A stretch of 64,000 bases of DNA. It comes from Candidatus Saccharibacteria bacterium oral taxon 488 (GTDB taxonomy: Bacteria > Patescibacteriota > Saccharimonadia > Saccharimonadales > Saccharimonadaceae). The position numbers were made by a program, and so were the translations under genes. The notes under the pieces were generated by a model. It did no database searches and was not told the DNA's origin. It saw only the letters and a program-made list of their open reading frames with translations. The stretch covers positions 496,001 to 560,000 of the forward strand of contig CP040003.1 in the NCBI GenBank assembly GCA_005697215.1, written 5' to 3'. Every line of letters begins with the position of its first letter. The stretch's first letter is position 1. This document shows, one piece after another, positions 24,641 to 33,370 of the stretch.

Positions 24641-25546
24641 TTATTGCTCATTAACCATCCGGATCAAGTCAGCCTCGCGCTGCGACTGAGTCTTGGGGCG
24701 AGTCGAACGGTGACCTTGAGCTGCAGCGCGTGGGGCGTCAGGCTTCGTTGCTTTGCTGGTTTGCGGCCGACGACCGGTGGAGCGCTGCTTGGATTGTTTG
24801 GGGGCAGCTTGAGCTGGTGACTGTTGCGCCGCCTCTTTTGCTTCTTTTGGCTCGGCGCAAACTTTCGCAAACATCATCTTGCCAGCGTCGGTCTGTAGGC
24901 TACGAATAATTTCAATGCGTTTTTTCTGGCCCAGGAACTTTTTGGCTTGCTCAACCACCACCATCGTACCGTCATGCAAGTAGCCGACCGCCTGATGAGA
25001 GTCCTGACCTTTTTGTGTTAATTCGAGCACCAGCTCATCGCCAGGTAGATAGCTCATGCGCAAACTCTTGGCCAGCTCATTGATATTGAGAATCTGAATA
25101 CCTTCGACTTGCGCCACCTTATTCAGGTTGTAGTCCAGCGTCAGAATAGCAGCGTTCATTTCCTTGGCGAGTTGCAGCAAGCGGTTATCAACGCCCTCAG
25201 GAATGCGCATTGCGTCATCAAGCAGCGTAAATGAGCCACTCAACACATCTTTTAGTTCCTTCATGGCGTCCATGCCAAAGCGGGCACGCTCGCGCTTGGC
25301 GTGATCAGCACCGTCAGCCAACAGTTGCAATTCTATCAACACACTGCGCGGCACGATTATCTGCCCCAATAGGAACCCGGTTTTTGCTAGATCAACCACC
25401 CGGCCGTCCATCAGCACCGAGGTGTCAACCAGAATCGGCAGTTGCGTGCCGCTGCCTGCCTGTCGCCGCGGCTTGACCAGTAGATACATCTCCACCATGA
25501 TGGCCAGCAGCATGATAATGATGAGAAGTTCAATTGTTTTTTCCAT
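24641..25546 (-). CDS. Membrane-anchored PIN-TRAM domain RNase-like protein
   Basis: 301 residues. One N-terminal membrane span (LLIIIMLLAIMVEMYLLV) is followed by a PIN domain with its acidic residues (LVDTSVLMDGR, then LIELQ, LTLDYNLNKVA) at about 35-165. A TRAM domain follows (GDELVLELTQKG, GYLHDGTMVVVE), and then an Ala/Gln/Lys/Arg-rich disordered tail from about 235. The same architecture is known as YacL in Firmicutes, with a presumed RNA-cleaving function. Shine-Dalgarno AAAGGA; it follows radA by 25 bases. Confidence 0.85.
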   Translation of the reverse strand: MEKTIELLIIIMLLAIMVEMYLLVKPRRQAGSGTQLPILVDTSVLMDGRVVDLAKTGFLLGQIIVPRSVLIELQLLADGADHAKRERARFGMDAMKELKDVLSGSFTLLDDAMRIPEGVDNRLLQLAKEMNAAILTLDYNLNKVAQVEGIQILNINELAKSLRMSYLPGDELVLELTQKGQDSHQAVGYLHDGTMVVVEQAKKFLGQKKRIEIIRSLQTDAGKMMFAKVCAEPKEAKEAAQQSPAQAAPKQSKQRSTGRRPQTSKATKPDAPRAAAQGHRSTRPKTQSQREADLIRMVNEQ

Positions 25547-25571
25547 ATTAATTTCCTTTTATCTAATAACG

Positions 25572-26921
25572 TTATTGTAAATAGTCGATCAGTGCCTGGC
25601 GTAAATCACCGACACCGCGCACAAATGCGTCCTTATGAGTTTTTGGCGCGATGGCGTAGGTAAAGCCGAGCTTCTTGGCCTCTTTGACGCGGGCGTGCCA
25701 GCCTTGAGCGGAGCGCACTTCACCGCCCAAACCAACTTCGCCAAACACCACGGCTTCGTCGCTGAGTTTGCGGCCAGCTGAGGCTGAGGCAATGGCCATG
25801 GCGACCGCCAAGTCCGCTGCTGGATCGCTGAGTTTCAAGCCGCCAACCACGTTGATGTAAATATCTTTGTCAGAGAGATTGAGCTTGGTGCGCTTTTCCA
25901 GCACCGCCACTAACAAATTCAAGCGGTTGAGGTCAAAACCGCTGGCTGCGCGCTTAGGGTAGCCAAAATTCGTCGGGTTGACCAGCGCTTGGATCTCCAC
26001 TAGTAGCGGCCGCGCACCCTCCATGGTGGCGAGGACAATTGAGCCGTCAAGGTTTTGCCGCTCGGCTAGCAAGCTGGCTGATGGATTTGCCACAATCTGC
26101 AGACCGTCCTCACTCATCTCGAAAATTGCCGCCTCATTCGTCGAGCCATAGCGATTTTTCTGCGCCCGCACCACCCGGAAGCCGCCGTAGCGATCGCCCT
26201 CAAAGTTCAACACCACATCAACCAAATGTTCCAGGACTTTCGGCCCGGCGATTGAACCTTCCTTAGTGACGTGACCGACCAAAATCACTGCGGTGTTGGC
26301 GGCCTTGGCGGCGCGAATGATGACGTTGGATGAGTTGGTGATCTGGCTGACCGAACCCGGCGCTGAGGCAATGTCTGCCAGCGACAAGGTCTGAATGGAA
26401 TCGACAATCACCAGATTGTACTGGCCAGTCTGGATGGAGGCGGCGATGTCTTCGGCGCTGTTGCTGGACGCCAGCTGCAAGTTCTCTGAATCAACCGCAC
26501 CCAACCGCTCAGCCCGCAATTTGACCTGCGACACCGACTCCTCGCCGCTGACATAGAGTACTTGTTTCTGCCGAGCAATAAACGCCGCGACTTGCGCCAG
26601 CAGAGTACTTTTTCCAATTCCCGGCTGCCCTGCCACCAGCACCACGCCGCCTGGCAAAAAGCCACCACCGAGCACTGCGTCAAGGTCGGCGATGCCGGTT
26701 GCCAGCCGCGTCTGTTTGGTTTCGGCAGCCGTCTCACTGAGCCTAAGCGCAGTCAGCGCCTTACCTTTACCGCTGCTGCGAGCTACCGCCGAGGCACCCG
26801 TCTCAACTGGCAGTTGCTCAACCAACGAATTCCACTCGCCGCAATTTTCGCACTTGCCGACCCACTTCGGATAGCTGGCGCCGCACTGCTGGCAGATAAA
26901 TTGTGATTTTGCCCGTGCCAT
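25572..26921 (-). CDS. radA: DNA repair protein RadA
   Basis: 449 residues. The N-terminal zinc finger has two CxxC pairs (CQQC and CENC). The RecA-like core has Walker A GQPGIGKST, VSGEES, Walker B LVIVDSIQTL, and the RadA-specific KNRYGSTNE. The C-terminal Lon-like domain starts around residue 270. RadA promotes branch migration in recombinational repair. The ATG at 26921 overlaps the previous stop (TGATG); a GTG one codon earlier is possible. Confidence 0.95.
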   Translation of the reverse strand: MARAKSQFICQQCGASYPKWVGKCENCGEWNSLVEQLPVETGASAVARSSGKGKALTALRLSETAAETKQTRLATGIADLDAVLGGGFLPGGVVLVAGQPGIGKSTLLAQVAAFIARQKQVLYVSGEESVSQVKLRAERLGAVDSENLQLASSNSAEDIAASIQTGQYNLVIVDSIQTLSLADIASAPGSVSQITNSSNVIIRAAKAANTAVILVGHVTKEGSIAGPKVLEHLVDVVLNFEGDRYGGFRVVRAQKNRYGSTNEAAIFEMSEDGLQIVANPSASLLAERQNLDGSIVLATMEGARPLLVEIQALVNPTNFGYPKRAASGFDLNRLNLLVAVLEKRTKLNLSDKDIYINVVGGLKLSDPAADLAVAMAIASASAGRKLSDEAVVFGEVGLGGEVRSAQGWHARVKEAKKLGFTYAIAPKTHKDAFVRGVGDLRQALIDYLQ

Positions 26922-27898
26922 CACTTGACCGCCTTTTGGCTATCGAGGCTTTGATTGAGCTGATCAATCTTGCGCCCCAACGCATTTAATTTTTCAACAT
27001 CAGTGTTATAGGCATCGACCTTGTCCTGGATGGTTTGCTGTTCACGACGAAGCGCCAGACCGCGCTGACTCAGCCGGGTTCGCTCAGCCTGAAACTCAGC
27101 TTGCGTCTGAAAACCGCCCGTCGTCGCCCGCTGATTAAATGCTGCTACGTCTTGGTTATAGGCACTAATGCGTGCATGGTATGATGTCGTCAGCTGCTCA
27201 ATTTCACGCTTTCGCCTGGCGAGACTGGCCGCCAGTGCATCAGCCTCGGCCTCGGCGCTAGTAAACTTTTCATTATACTGAGCATGCAATTTTAACAGCG
27301 CCGCTCGATTACTAAAGTATTCGGCATAGTGCGCCTCCAGCTCTGATCCGAGATCAGCAAACTCTGTACCCAAAATCGAATGCAGCTCATTGGCGCGCGT
27401 ACCCGGCTGAGCCCGTTCATAATACGCCATCCGCTCCTCCAGCTTTTTAGTCTTGACCTTGACATAAGCCGCCTCTAGCAGCTCGCCCAGCCGCCGACGC
27501 TGCTCCGCCGAATAGCGCGACCACGCCACGTGCAGCATTTCGTGAGCCGCCGTCACCTCTTTGATACCGTCTAGCTCCGCGTTCTGCACGTTATAAATGT
27601 GAATGGTCTCTTTGGCGTGAGCGTAACAGCCGACGATCGGGCTGGCCTGTTCGACACGACGACAATCTTGATTAAATTGCGTAGCGTTTTCTAGCCGCGG
27701 CTGCGCCAGATAAAAGCTAAATTTAGCCTTATCAGTCATCGTTGCCCGCCGTGCCAATGTTGCTATGTCCTGGCTGGGCTGGTACTGCCAGACCCTGATA
27801 TGATCCAGCACTAGCTGGCGATTGAGCACTAGCCAACTACCGCCGGCTACCAGACCCACAAATAGCACGACACTAACGAGATTACGCAGCCGTAACAT
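26921..27898 (-). CDS. Membrane-anchored coiled-coil protein with an HExxH motif
   Basis: 325 residues. An N-terminal membrane span (about 7-27) is followed by a domain containing HEMLH (119-123) in a helix preceded by a small-residue turn, the pattern of zincin metalloproteases. A long coiled coil (about 200-320) follows. Cysteines at 79 and 91 could be paired if extracytoplasmic. The third zinc ligand is not obvious. The gene overlaps clpC by 17 bases with a GAGGT Shine-Dalgarno inside the end of clpC. An envelope protease or cell-wall-associated scaffold is plausible. Confidence 0.55.
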   Translation of the reverse strand: MLRLRNLVSVVLFVGLVAGGSWLVLNRQLVLDHIRVWQYQPSQDIATLARRATMTDKAKFSFYLAQPRLENATQFNQDCRRVEQASPIVGCYAHAKETIHIYNVQNAELDGIKEVTAAHEMLHVAWSRYSAEQRRRLGELLEAAYVKVKTKKLEERMAYYERAQPGTRANELHSILGTEFADLGSELEAHYAEYFSNRAALLKLHAQYNEKFTSAEAEADALAASLARRKREIEQLTTSYHARISAYNQDVAAFNQRATTGGFQTQAEFQAERTRLSQRGLALRREQQTIQDKVDAYNTDVEKLNALGRKIDQLNQSLDSQKAVK

Positions 27899-30338
27899 TG
27901 ATCACTACCTCACGATTTTTCGTGGTTGCCACCAACACCGCACCGGGACGGGCCTGACGAGACAATAAGACATCACTGAGCGGATCAGCCAACATCGTCT
28001 GAATCGTCTGCCTGAGCACCCGCGCGCCACGCTGCTCATCAAATCCGTTGTCTATGATACAACGCTTAGCGCTCGGCGTGATGACCAGCGTCATCTGCTG
28101 CGCTCGCACTGCTTCTTTAAGCTCGCTGGCGAGATTATCAAAAATCTTGCCCACCACCGGCCGAGTCAAACTCTTGAAATTCACCACCGCATCAAATCGC
28201 CCGATTAGCTCCGGCCGCAGTAACTCCTCCAGCTCGCGTCGCGCCGCCCGAGCGTTGCGCTCATTCACATCGTCCGCCCGTGAGGTACCGTCACTGTGCG
28301 AGCCAAAGCCCAGCTCACCGTCGCGCACCATCGCCTCGGCGCCAACATTGCTGGTCAAGATCACGATTGTCTGCTGGAAGCTCACCGACCGTCCGTGCGA
28401 ATCGCTCAGCTTGCCGTCTTCTAAAATCTGCAGTAGCAAGTTCAGTACATCTGGATGCGCCTTTTCAATCTCATCAAACAGCACCACGCTGTACGGCTGC
28501 CGGCGAACCTTGTCGGTCAATTTGCCGCCCTCATCATAGCCAACATAACCAGCTGGCGCACCAATCAACTGACTGGCCGTATGCCGCTCTGAAAACTCAC
28601 TCATGTCGATCTTGATCAAACTATTGTCGCCGCCAAACACTTCCCGTGCCAATACGCGAGCTAGCTCCGTCTTGCCCACACCAGTCGGCCCGAGAAAAAT
28701 GAACGACCCAAGCGGCCCCGACCGCCGACTCAGCCCAGCCCGCGCCCGGCGAATGGTTCGTGCCAATGTCGCCACGACCCTCTCTTGGCCAAGCACTGAC
28801 CGGCCCAGTCGCTGCTCCAGTGCCGCCAGGTCTTTACGCTCATTTACCGTCACTTTTTCCGCTGGCACACCAGCCATCGCCGCGACCGCTCGCCGTACAT
28901 CATCCTCGGTTAGCTCCGGCAATGCTGGATCGTCAGCCGGTAGTTGCTTGGCCTGTTGCTCCAGCTGTTTGATGCGAACCTTGAGTTCAGCCGCGCGTTG
29001 ATACTGCTCAGCCTCGACCGCCGCATCGAGCTTGCCCGCTAGCTGTTTGATCCGCCGTGCTAGCTGTTGCTGTTTGGTCGGCTTGGCTGGCCGCTGTGTA
29101 CTGACAAGCGCCGCTGCCTCATCGAGTACGTCAATCGCCTTGTCCGGCAAATGACGCTCCGTCACGTAGCGCTGGCTGAGGGCCACGCTCAGCTCGATCA
29201 TCTCATCAGAAATCCGCAGCCGATGATGTGTCGCCAGCCGACTGGCTAGCGCCCGCACCATGGCCACTGCCGCCTGTTCATCCGGCTCCGCTACCGTCAC
29301 CGCCTGAAACCGCCGACTGAGGGCCGCGTCTTTCTCGATATGCTTGCGATATTCATCAAAAGTCGTCGCGCCAATCAGCCGCACTTCGCCGCGCGCCAAC
29401 GCCGGTTTTAATACGTTAGCCGCGTCCATTGAACCTTCCGCCGAACCAGCACCAACCAGCAAGTGCAGCTCGTCAATAAACAAAATAACTTCCTGATGTT
29501 TCTTAGCAACCGCCAAAACTTTTTGCAGCCGCTCCTCAAATTGACCGCGATATTTCGTCCCGGCAATCATTGCCGTCAAGTCCAGTTGAAAAAGCCGCTT
29601 TCCTTTCAAAAACTCCGGCACCTTATTATCGGCAATTTTTTGCGCCAAACCCTCAACTACCGCAGTCTTACCGACGCCCGGCTCGCCGATTAGCGCTGGA
29701 TTATTCTTACTGCGGCGTCCCAGTACTGTAATCATCCGCTGAATCTCCGCCGCCCGGCCAATCACTGGATCTAAAAATCCCTCGCTGGCCCGCCGCGTCA
29801 AATCTACGCCAAATTTGTCCAGAATTTTCAAATCGCCCGACTTCTTAGTCGCCGTACCGCGATCACTTTGCAGCGATTCAAACTGCTGCTTATCAAACAC
29901 ATCTTCCAAACTCCCGCGCAAATGTTCAATATCAATATTCATATCGCGCAGCAATTTGGTCGCCCGCGCCTCGTGCTGCTGCAACATGCCATATATAATG
30001 TGTTCAGTGCCAACTCGCTCCTGTCCAAACTCTACCGCTAATTGCCACGACGTCCGTATTAGTTCGACCACTTCAGCGCTCAAACCCTTCTGTACCACCG
30101 TAATTACCAGCGGCTTGGCAGTCAAATTTAACGCCAATTCTGCCCGATCCAAGGTCACGCCGCTCTCTGCCAAAATCTTCGCGCCCAGCGACGAATTCTG
30201 CGCCAGCACGCCGAGTAAAATATGCTCGGTACCGACATAAGCGCTGCCATCATTATGCGCCAGCGAACCAGCCCGCTCCAAACTCGCGCGAGCCGTTTCC
30301 GTCAATCGAGATTCCAATTCAGAAAAATCTTCCGGCAT
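27882..30338 (-). CDS. clpC: ClpC-type AAA+ chaperone/protease ATPase
   Basis: 818 residues from the ATG at 30338, which has AAAGGAGGG upstream; a longer frame back to 30398 lacks one. Two Clp_N repeats (about 10-135), NBD1 with Walker [10 protein letters not shown] and FIDELH, a middle domain with a UVR-like coiled stretch (about 425-470), NBD2 with [11 protein letters not shown] and LFDEIEKAH, and a C-terminal D2-small domain. It would unfold substrates for ClpP. Sits in the nusA-clpC-HExxH-radA-PIN operon. Confidence 0.93.
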   Translation of the reverse strand: MPEDFSELESRLTETARASLERAGSLAHNDGSAYVGTEHILLGVLAQNSSLGAKILAESGVTLDRAELALNLTAKPLVITVVQKGLSAEVVELIRTSWQLAVEFGQERVGTEHIIYGMLQQHEARATKLLRDMNIDIEHLRGSLEDVFDKQQFESLQSDRGTATKKSGDLKILDKFGVDLTRRASEGFLDPVIGRAAEIQRMITVLGRRSKNNPALIGEPGVGKTAVVEGLAQKIADNKVPEFLKGKRLFQLDLTAMIAGTKYRGQFEERLQKVLAVAKKHQEVILFIDELHLLVGAGSAEGSMDAANVLKPALARGEVRLIGATTFDEYRKHIEKDAALSRRFQAVTVAEPDEQAAVAMVRALASRLATHHRLRISDEMIELSVALSQRYVTERHLPDKAIDVLDEAAALVSTQRPAKPTKQQQLARRIKQLAGKLDAAVEAEQYQRAAELKVRIKQLEQQAKQLPADDPALPELTEDDVRRAVAAMAGVPAEKVTVNERKDLAALEQRLGRSVLGQERVVATLARTIRRARAGLSRRSGPLGSFIFLGPTGVGKTELARVLAREVFGGDNSLIKIDMSEFSERHTASQLIGAPAGYVGYDEGGKLTDKVRRQPYSVVLFDEIEKAHPDVLNLLLQILEDGKLSDSHGRSVSFQQTIVILTSNVGAEAMVRDGELGFGSHSDGTSRADDVNERNARAARRELEELLRPELIGRFDAVVNFKSLTRPVVGKIFDNLASELKEAVRAQQMTLVITPSAKRCIIDNGFDEQRGARVLRQTIQTMLADPLSDVLLSRQARPGAVLVATTKNREVVINVTAA

Positions 30339-30378
30339 ATCGCCCTCCTTTCGTTTTCGGCGATTCTCACGAGGCAGC

Positions 30379-31500
30379 CTATTCCGCCACCTCCTCAACC
30401 ACGCTCATTAAACTATCCTCAATGTTCTTGCGAGGTTTTGCTTCAGGCTTAGCAGCCGCTTTCGCCTCAATATCCAGTTCATAGCCAGTCAGCCGGCTTG
30501 CCAAGCGAACATTCTGCCCAGCCCGGCCGATGGCCACTGACTGCTGATCCTCGCTGGCATAGACCGTTGCTCGCTTTTCATCTTCATTGACCGTCACACT
30601 GAGCACCTCTGCTGGACTCATGGCATTCGCGATGAAGCCAGCCGCATCTTCCTCAAATGGAATGATGTCAATTTTTTCCTGCTCGCCGATTTCGTTCATC
30701 ACTGCCTGAACACGCGTACCGTGACCGCCGACGAACGTACCGACTGGATCAACACCTGGCAGCGCCGATGCTACCGCTATCTTAGTACGGCGACCCGCCT
30801 CGCGGGCAATGGCTTTGATCTCCACGGCGCCCGTTTCCATCTCTGGCACTTCCTGGCTGAACAAGAACCGCACAAATTCTTCATTACCGCGGCTCAAAAT
30901 CAACTGCGGACCACGTCCCTCGCGCTCGATGTCCTTGATATATACCTTGACGCGGCGACCAACGCCGTAGTACTCGCCAGGAATTTGCTCGGACTGCGGC
31001 ATGATACCGACGGCCTTACCTAGCTCAATGCGCACCACGCGCGGCTCAACTCGCTGAATTGTACCGGTCACCACCGTGCCAATTTTATCCTCAAATTCTG
31101 CCAACACCACCTCACGCTCTGCCTCGCGCAGCCGCTGCAAGATCACCTGTTTGGCGGTCTGGGCTGCCACACGACCAAACGTCGTCACGTTGTGGGTCTC
31201 GACCGTCACTTCGCTACCCAGCTCAGCTGCCGGGTCAACAGTTTTAGCTTCGTCCAGGCTCATTTGGTTGACGTCATTTTCGACTTCTTCAACCACGGTT
31301 TTGACGACCGACACCACAGCCGTGCCGCTATTGATATTCAGGCTGGCGCGCACCAACTGCTCGCGCGTGCCGTTATCACGCCGCCACGCCGCCGCGATAG
31401 CCTGCTCGATCACCTCCAAAACCGTTTCTTCTGGCAGGTTCTTTTCCTCGGCAATTGTGCGCACCGCCAATGTCAACTGCTTAATATTCAAATCTTCCAT
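30379..31500 (-). CDS. nusA: Transcription termination/antitermination factor NusA
   Basis: 373 residues: the N-terminal RNA-polymerase-binding domain (LNIKQLTLAVRTIAEEKNL), an S1 domain (GTVVTGTIQRVEPR), and KH domains (GVDPVGTFVGGHGTRVQAV and VAIGRAGQNVRLASRL). No acidic C-terminal repeats, as in most non-proteobacterial NusA. Shine-Dalgarno AAAGGAGC and a TATAAT-like -10 upstream. Confidence 0.95.
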   Translation of the reverse strand: MEDLNIKQLTLAVRTIAEEKNLPEETVLEVIEQAIAAAWRRDNGTREQLVRASLNINSGTAVVSVVKTVVEEVENDVNQMSLDEAKTVDPAAELGSEVTVETHNVTTFGRVAAQTAKQVILQRLREAEREVVLAEFEDKIGTVVTGTIQRVEPRVVRIELGKAVGIMPQSEQIPGEYYGVGRRVKVYIKDIEREGRGPQLILSRGNEEFVRFLFSQEVPEMETGAVEIKAIAREAGRRTKIAVASALPGVDPVGTFVGGHGTRVQAVMNEIGEQEKIDIIPFEEDAAGFIANAMSPAEVLSVTVNEDEKRATVYASEDQQSVAIGRAGQNVRLASRLTGYELDIEAKAAAKPEAKPRKNIEDSLMSVVEEVAE

Positions 31501-31719
31501 ATTAGCTCCTTTACGCTATATTATTATACTACGTTTCATTGCAAACGCCCAAGAGACGAAAAACTCCGACCTGATTGGCCGGATATGCTAGTAGTGTAGC
31601 ATACTCAGCCAGGCAGCGTCAAGCTCAGCCATCTCATTCGCCCATGTCAGCCTGCGAACGAGTATAAGCATCTAACAGAGGTAGTGACTCATAGCCATCC
31701 ACAATCTTGACAAAAAGCA

Positions 31720-31748
31720 TTGACATTTTCTACTAATAGTGATATATA
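31720..31748 (+). promoter_or_regulatory. Promoter of the small membrane protein
   Basis: TTGACA (31720-31725), 17-base spacer, TATATA (31743-31748); a second TTGACA lies at 31707-31712. Confidence 0.75.
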
Positions 31749-31755
31749 TATCAGC

Positions 31756-31870
31756 CTTTTGACAACTTACCGTAAGTTTTGTCAACTGCGCTTCGCTGCC
31801 CTGGGTCGGATACCTACGGTGGCTTGAGGCGCGGAACGGCCGCACCTCAAAAAGTGGAAAGGAAAGCACT
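31756..31870 (+). promoter_or_regulatory. Structured 5' leader, candidate cis-regulatory RNA
   Basis: A leader of about 115 nt with two strong hairpins: TTGACAACTTAC with GTAAGTTTTGTCAA (31759-31785, two-base bulge), and TTGAGGCGCGG with CCGCACCTCAA (31824-31850). Between them is an unpaired GGTCGGATACC-type stretch. No known riboswitch consensus was recognised. Confidence 0.45.
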
Positions 31871-32200
31871 GTGCTTGAAGGGCTGACTATCATCATCGGC
31901 GTGATCATTGTTCTCGGGGGGATTCTCGTTTTGACTTCTGAAAATGATAGTCTGGCGTTGACCAACGGGATCATGTTCACAACCCTGGGTCTAACGGCAC
32001 TCTTCTGGACTGCAAGAGGTACTGTCCAGTACCTCAGCAAGGACTCATCCTTGCTGTGGCTGTACAGGCCGCTCGCTACCTTGCCCGAATGGGTGGGGTA
32101 CGTCGGGCTCGCGGTCACCGCGGGCCTTCTGATTCTGAGTGTCGTTTTCTTGGTGGACGATTTCGTCCACCTTCCCCGACGGAAAGGAGGTAACTACTGA
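31871..32200 (+). CDS. Small membrane protein with three predicted spans
   Basis: 109 residues, GTG start with AAAGGAAAG upstream. Hydrophobic segments are at about 4-21, 31-46 and 74-95. There is a positively charged end (HLPRRKGGNY) whose codons contain a full anti-SD match AAAGGAGGT. Codon use (many GGG, CTG and CTC) looks unlike the neighbours. It has its own strong promoter, structured leader and terminator. Function unknown. Confidence 0.65.
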   Translation: MLEGLTIIIGVIIVLGGILVLTSENDSLALTNGIMFTTLGLTALFWTARGTVQYLSKDSSLLWLYRPLATLPEWVGYVGLAVTAGLLILSVVFLVDDFVHLPRRKGGNY

Positions 32201-32207
32201 GAGGTGC

Positions 32208-32241
32208 GGGGCGGGATTGACGTTGCTACGTCTCCCGCCCC
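32208..32241 (+). terminator. Long GC-rich hairpin after the small membrane protein
   Basis: GGGGCGGGA pairs with TCCCGCCCC, and inside, GACGT pairs with ACGTC around TGCT. No T-run directly follows, so it may be a stabiliser or a factor-assisted terminator. Confidence 0.6.
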
Positions 32242-32275
32242 ACTCACATCACTGAACTTATTTTATAGATAGAAC

Positions 32276-33304
32276 TTATGACATTGCTGGCTGCTGGAGG
32301 TAGTGGCCAACGTCCGCTACCAGCTCGACCAGACGATTAGAATACCCCCACTCGTTATCGTACCAGACCATGATTTTCACCATATTGCCACCAACGACCT
32401 TGGTCAGCGGCAGGTCAACGATGCCAGAATGTGAATTACCGATAAAGTCGCGGCTGACCAGCGGCTCTTCACTGACACCCAAAATCCCTTGATAGAAACT
32501 ATCGGCGGCGGCTTTCTTGAATGCCTCATTTACCTGCTCGACCGTCACGTCACGCCGCAGCAAGGCCGTCACGTCACTGAGCGACACCACCGGCGTCGGT
32601 ACGCGTACACTCAGGCCGTCGAACTTGCCGGTTAGCTGCGGCAGGGTTTTGGTCACGGCGATGGCCGCACCTGTCGTTGTCGGCACGATGTTCTCGGCCG
32701 CGTTGCGACCCTCGCGCAGATCCTTAGCCGGTGCGTCCTGCAGGCGCTGGCTGGCGGTATAGCTATGCACCGTCGTCAGCATTGATTTTTCCACGCCAAA
32801 TTCCGCATCCAGAATCGCCATCACTGCACCTAAGCTATTGGTGGTACAGCTGGCATTAGAAACTATCGGCGTCGCGTCCTTGATCTTGCTGTCATTGGTG
32901 CCGAGCACAATAGTATCGACGCCGTCGGATTTGGTCGGCCCACTGATGACCACACGCTTAGCGCCGGCAGTCAGGTGCTTGCCCGCGCCATCTTTATCTG
33001 TAAAGAATCCGGTCGATTCGATCACCACGTCAACACCCATCTTGCCCCACGGCAAGTTCGTTGGATCTTTTTCGGCCAGCACCTTGACAGGTTTCCCGTC
33101 AACAACCAGTTCGTTTTCTGTAAAATCAACTTGGCGGCCATATTCCCCGTAATTGCTATCGTGTTTTAATAGGTACGCCAGTGTCTTCGTGTCCGTCAAA
33201 TCATTGATCGCCACGATCTCCAGATCGCTGCGCTCACGTGCGATCTTAAAGGCACTGCGCCCGATCCGTCCAAAACCATTAATCGCTATTTTCGTTATCG
33301 CCAT
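32276..33304 (-). CDS. gap: Glyceraldehyde-3-phosphate dehydrogenase
   Basis: 342 residues from the ATG at 33304, set by GGGAGGG upstream and by the family start AITKIAINGFGRIGRSA. The NAD-binding Rossmann fold is followed by the catalytic Cys in SNASCTTN, and the C-terminal WYDNEWGYSNR is canonical. It catalyses the oxidative phosphorylation of glyceraldehyde 3-phosphate in glycolysis. Divergent from the RelA/SpoT gene. Confidence 0.97.
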   Translation of the reverse strand: MAITKIAINGFGRIGRSAFKIARERSDLEIVAINDLTDTKTLAYLLKHDSNYGEYGRQVDFTENELVVDGKPVKVLAEKDPTNLPWGKMGVDVVIESTGFFTDKDGAGKHLTAGAKRVVISGPTKSDGVDTIVLGTNDSKIKDATPIVSNASCTTNSLGAVMAILDAEFGVEKSMLTTVHSYTASQRLQDAPAKDLREGRNAAENIVPTTTGAAIAVTKTLPQLTGKFDGLSVRVPTPVVSLSDVTALLRRDVTVEQVNEAFKKAAADSFYQGILGVSEEPLVSRDFIGNSHSGIVDLPLTKVVGGNMVKIMVWYDNEWGYSNRLVELVADVGHYLQQPAMS

Positions 33305-33358
33305 ACAAGTATCCCTCCCGAGTAGCATTAGCTTTTTACTAATTATACTACAAAGTTG

Positions 33359-33364
33359 TATAAT
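33359..33364 (+). promoter_or_regulatory. -10 element of a leaderless transcript (rel)
   Basis: TATAAT, then GAAACT, then ATG at 33371; TTTACT lies 18 bases upstream. No Shine-Dalgarno. Confidence 0.65.
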
Positions 33365-33370
33365 GAAACT

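Noticed and set aside
31672..32118. Minus-strand ORF of 148 codons opposite the small membrane protein
   Set aside because: No ribosome site; the plus-strand gene has promoter, Shine-Dalgarno and hydrophobic pattern.
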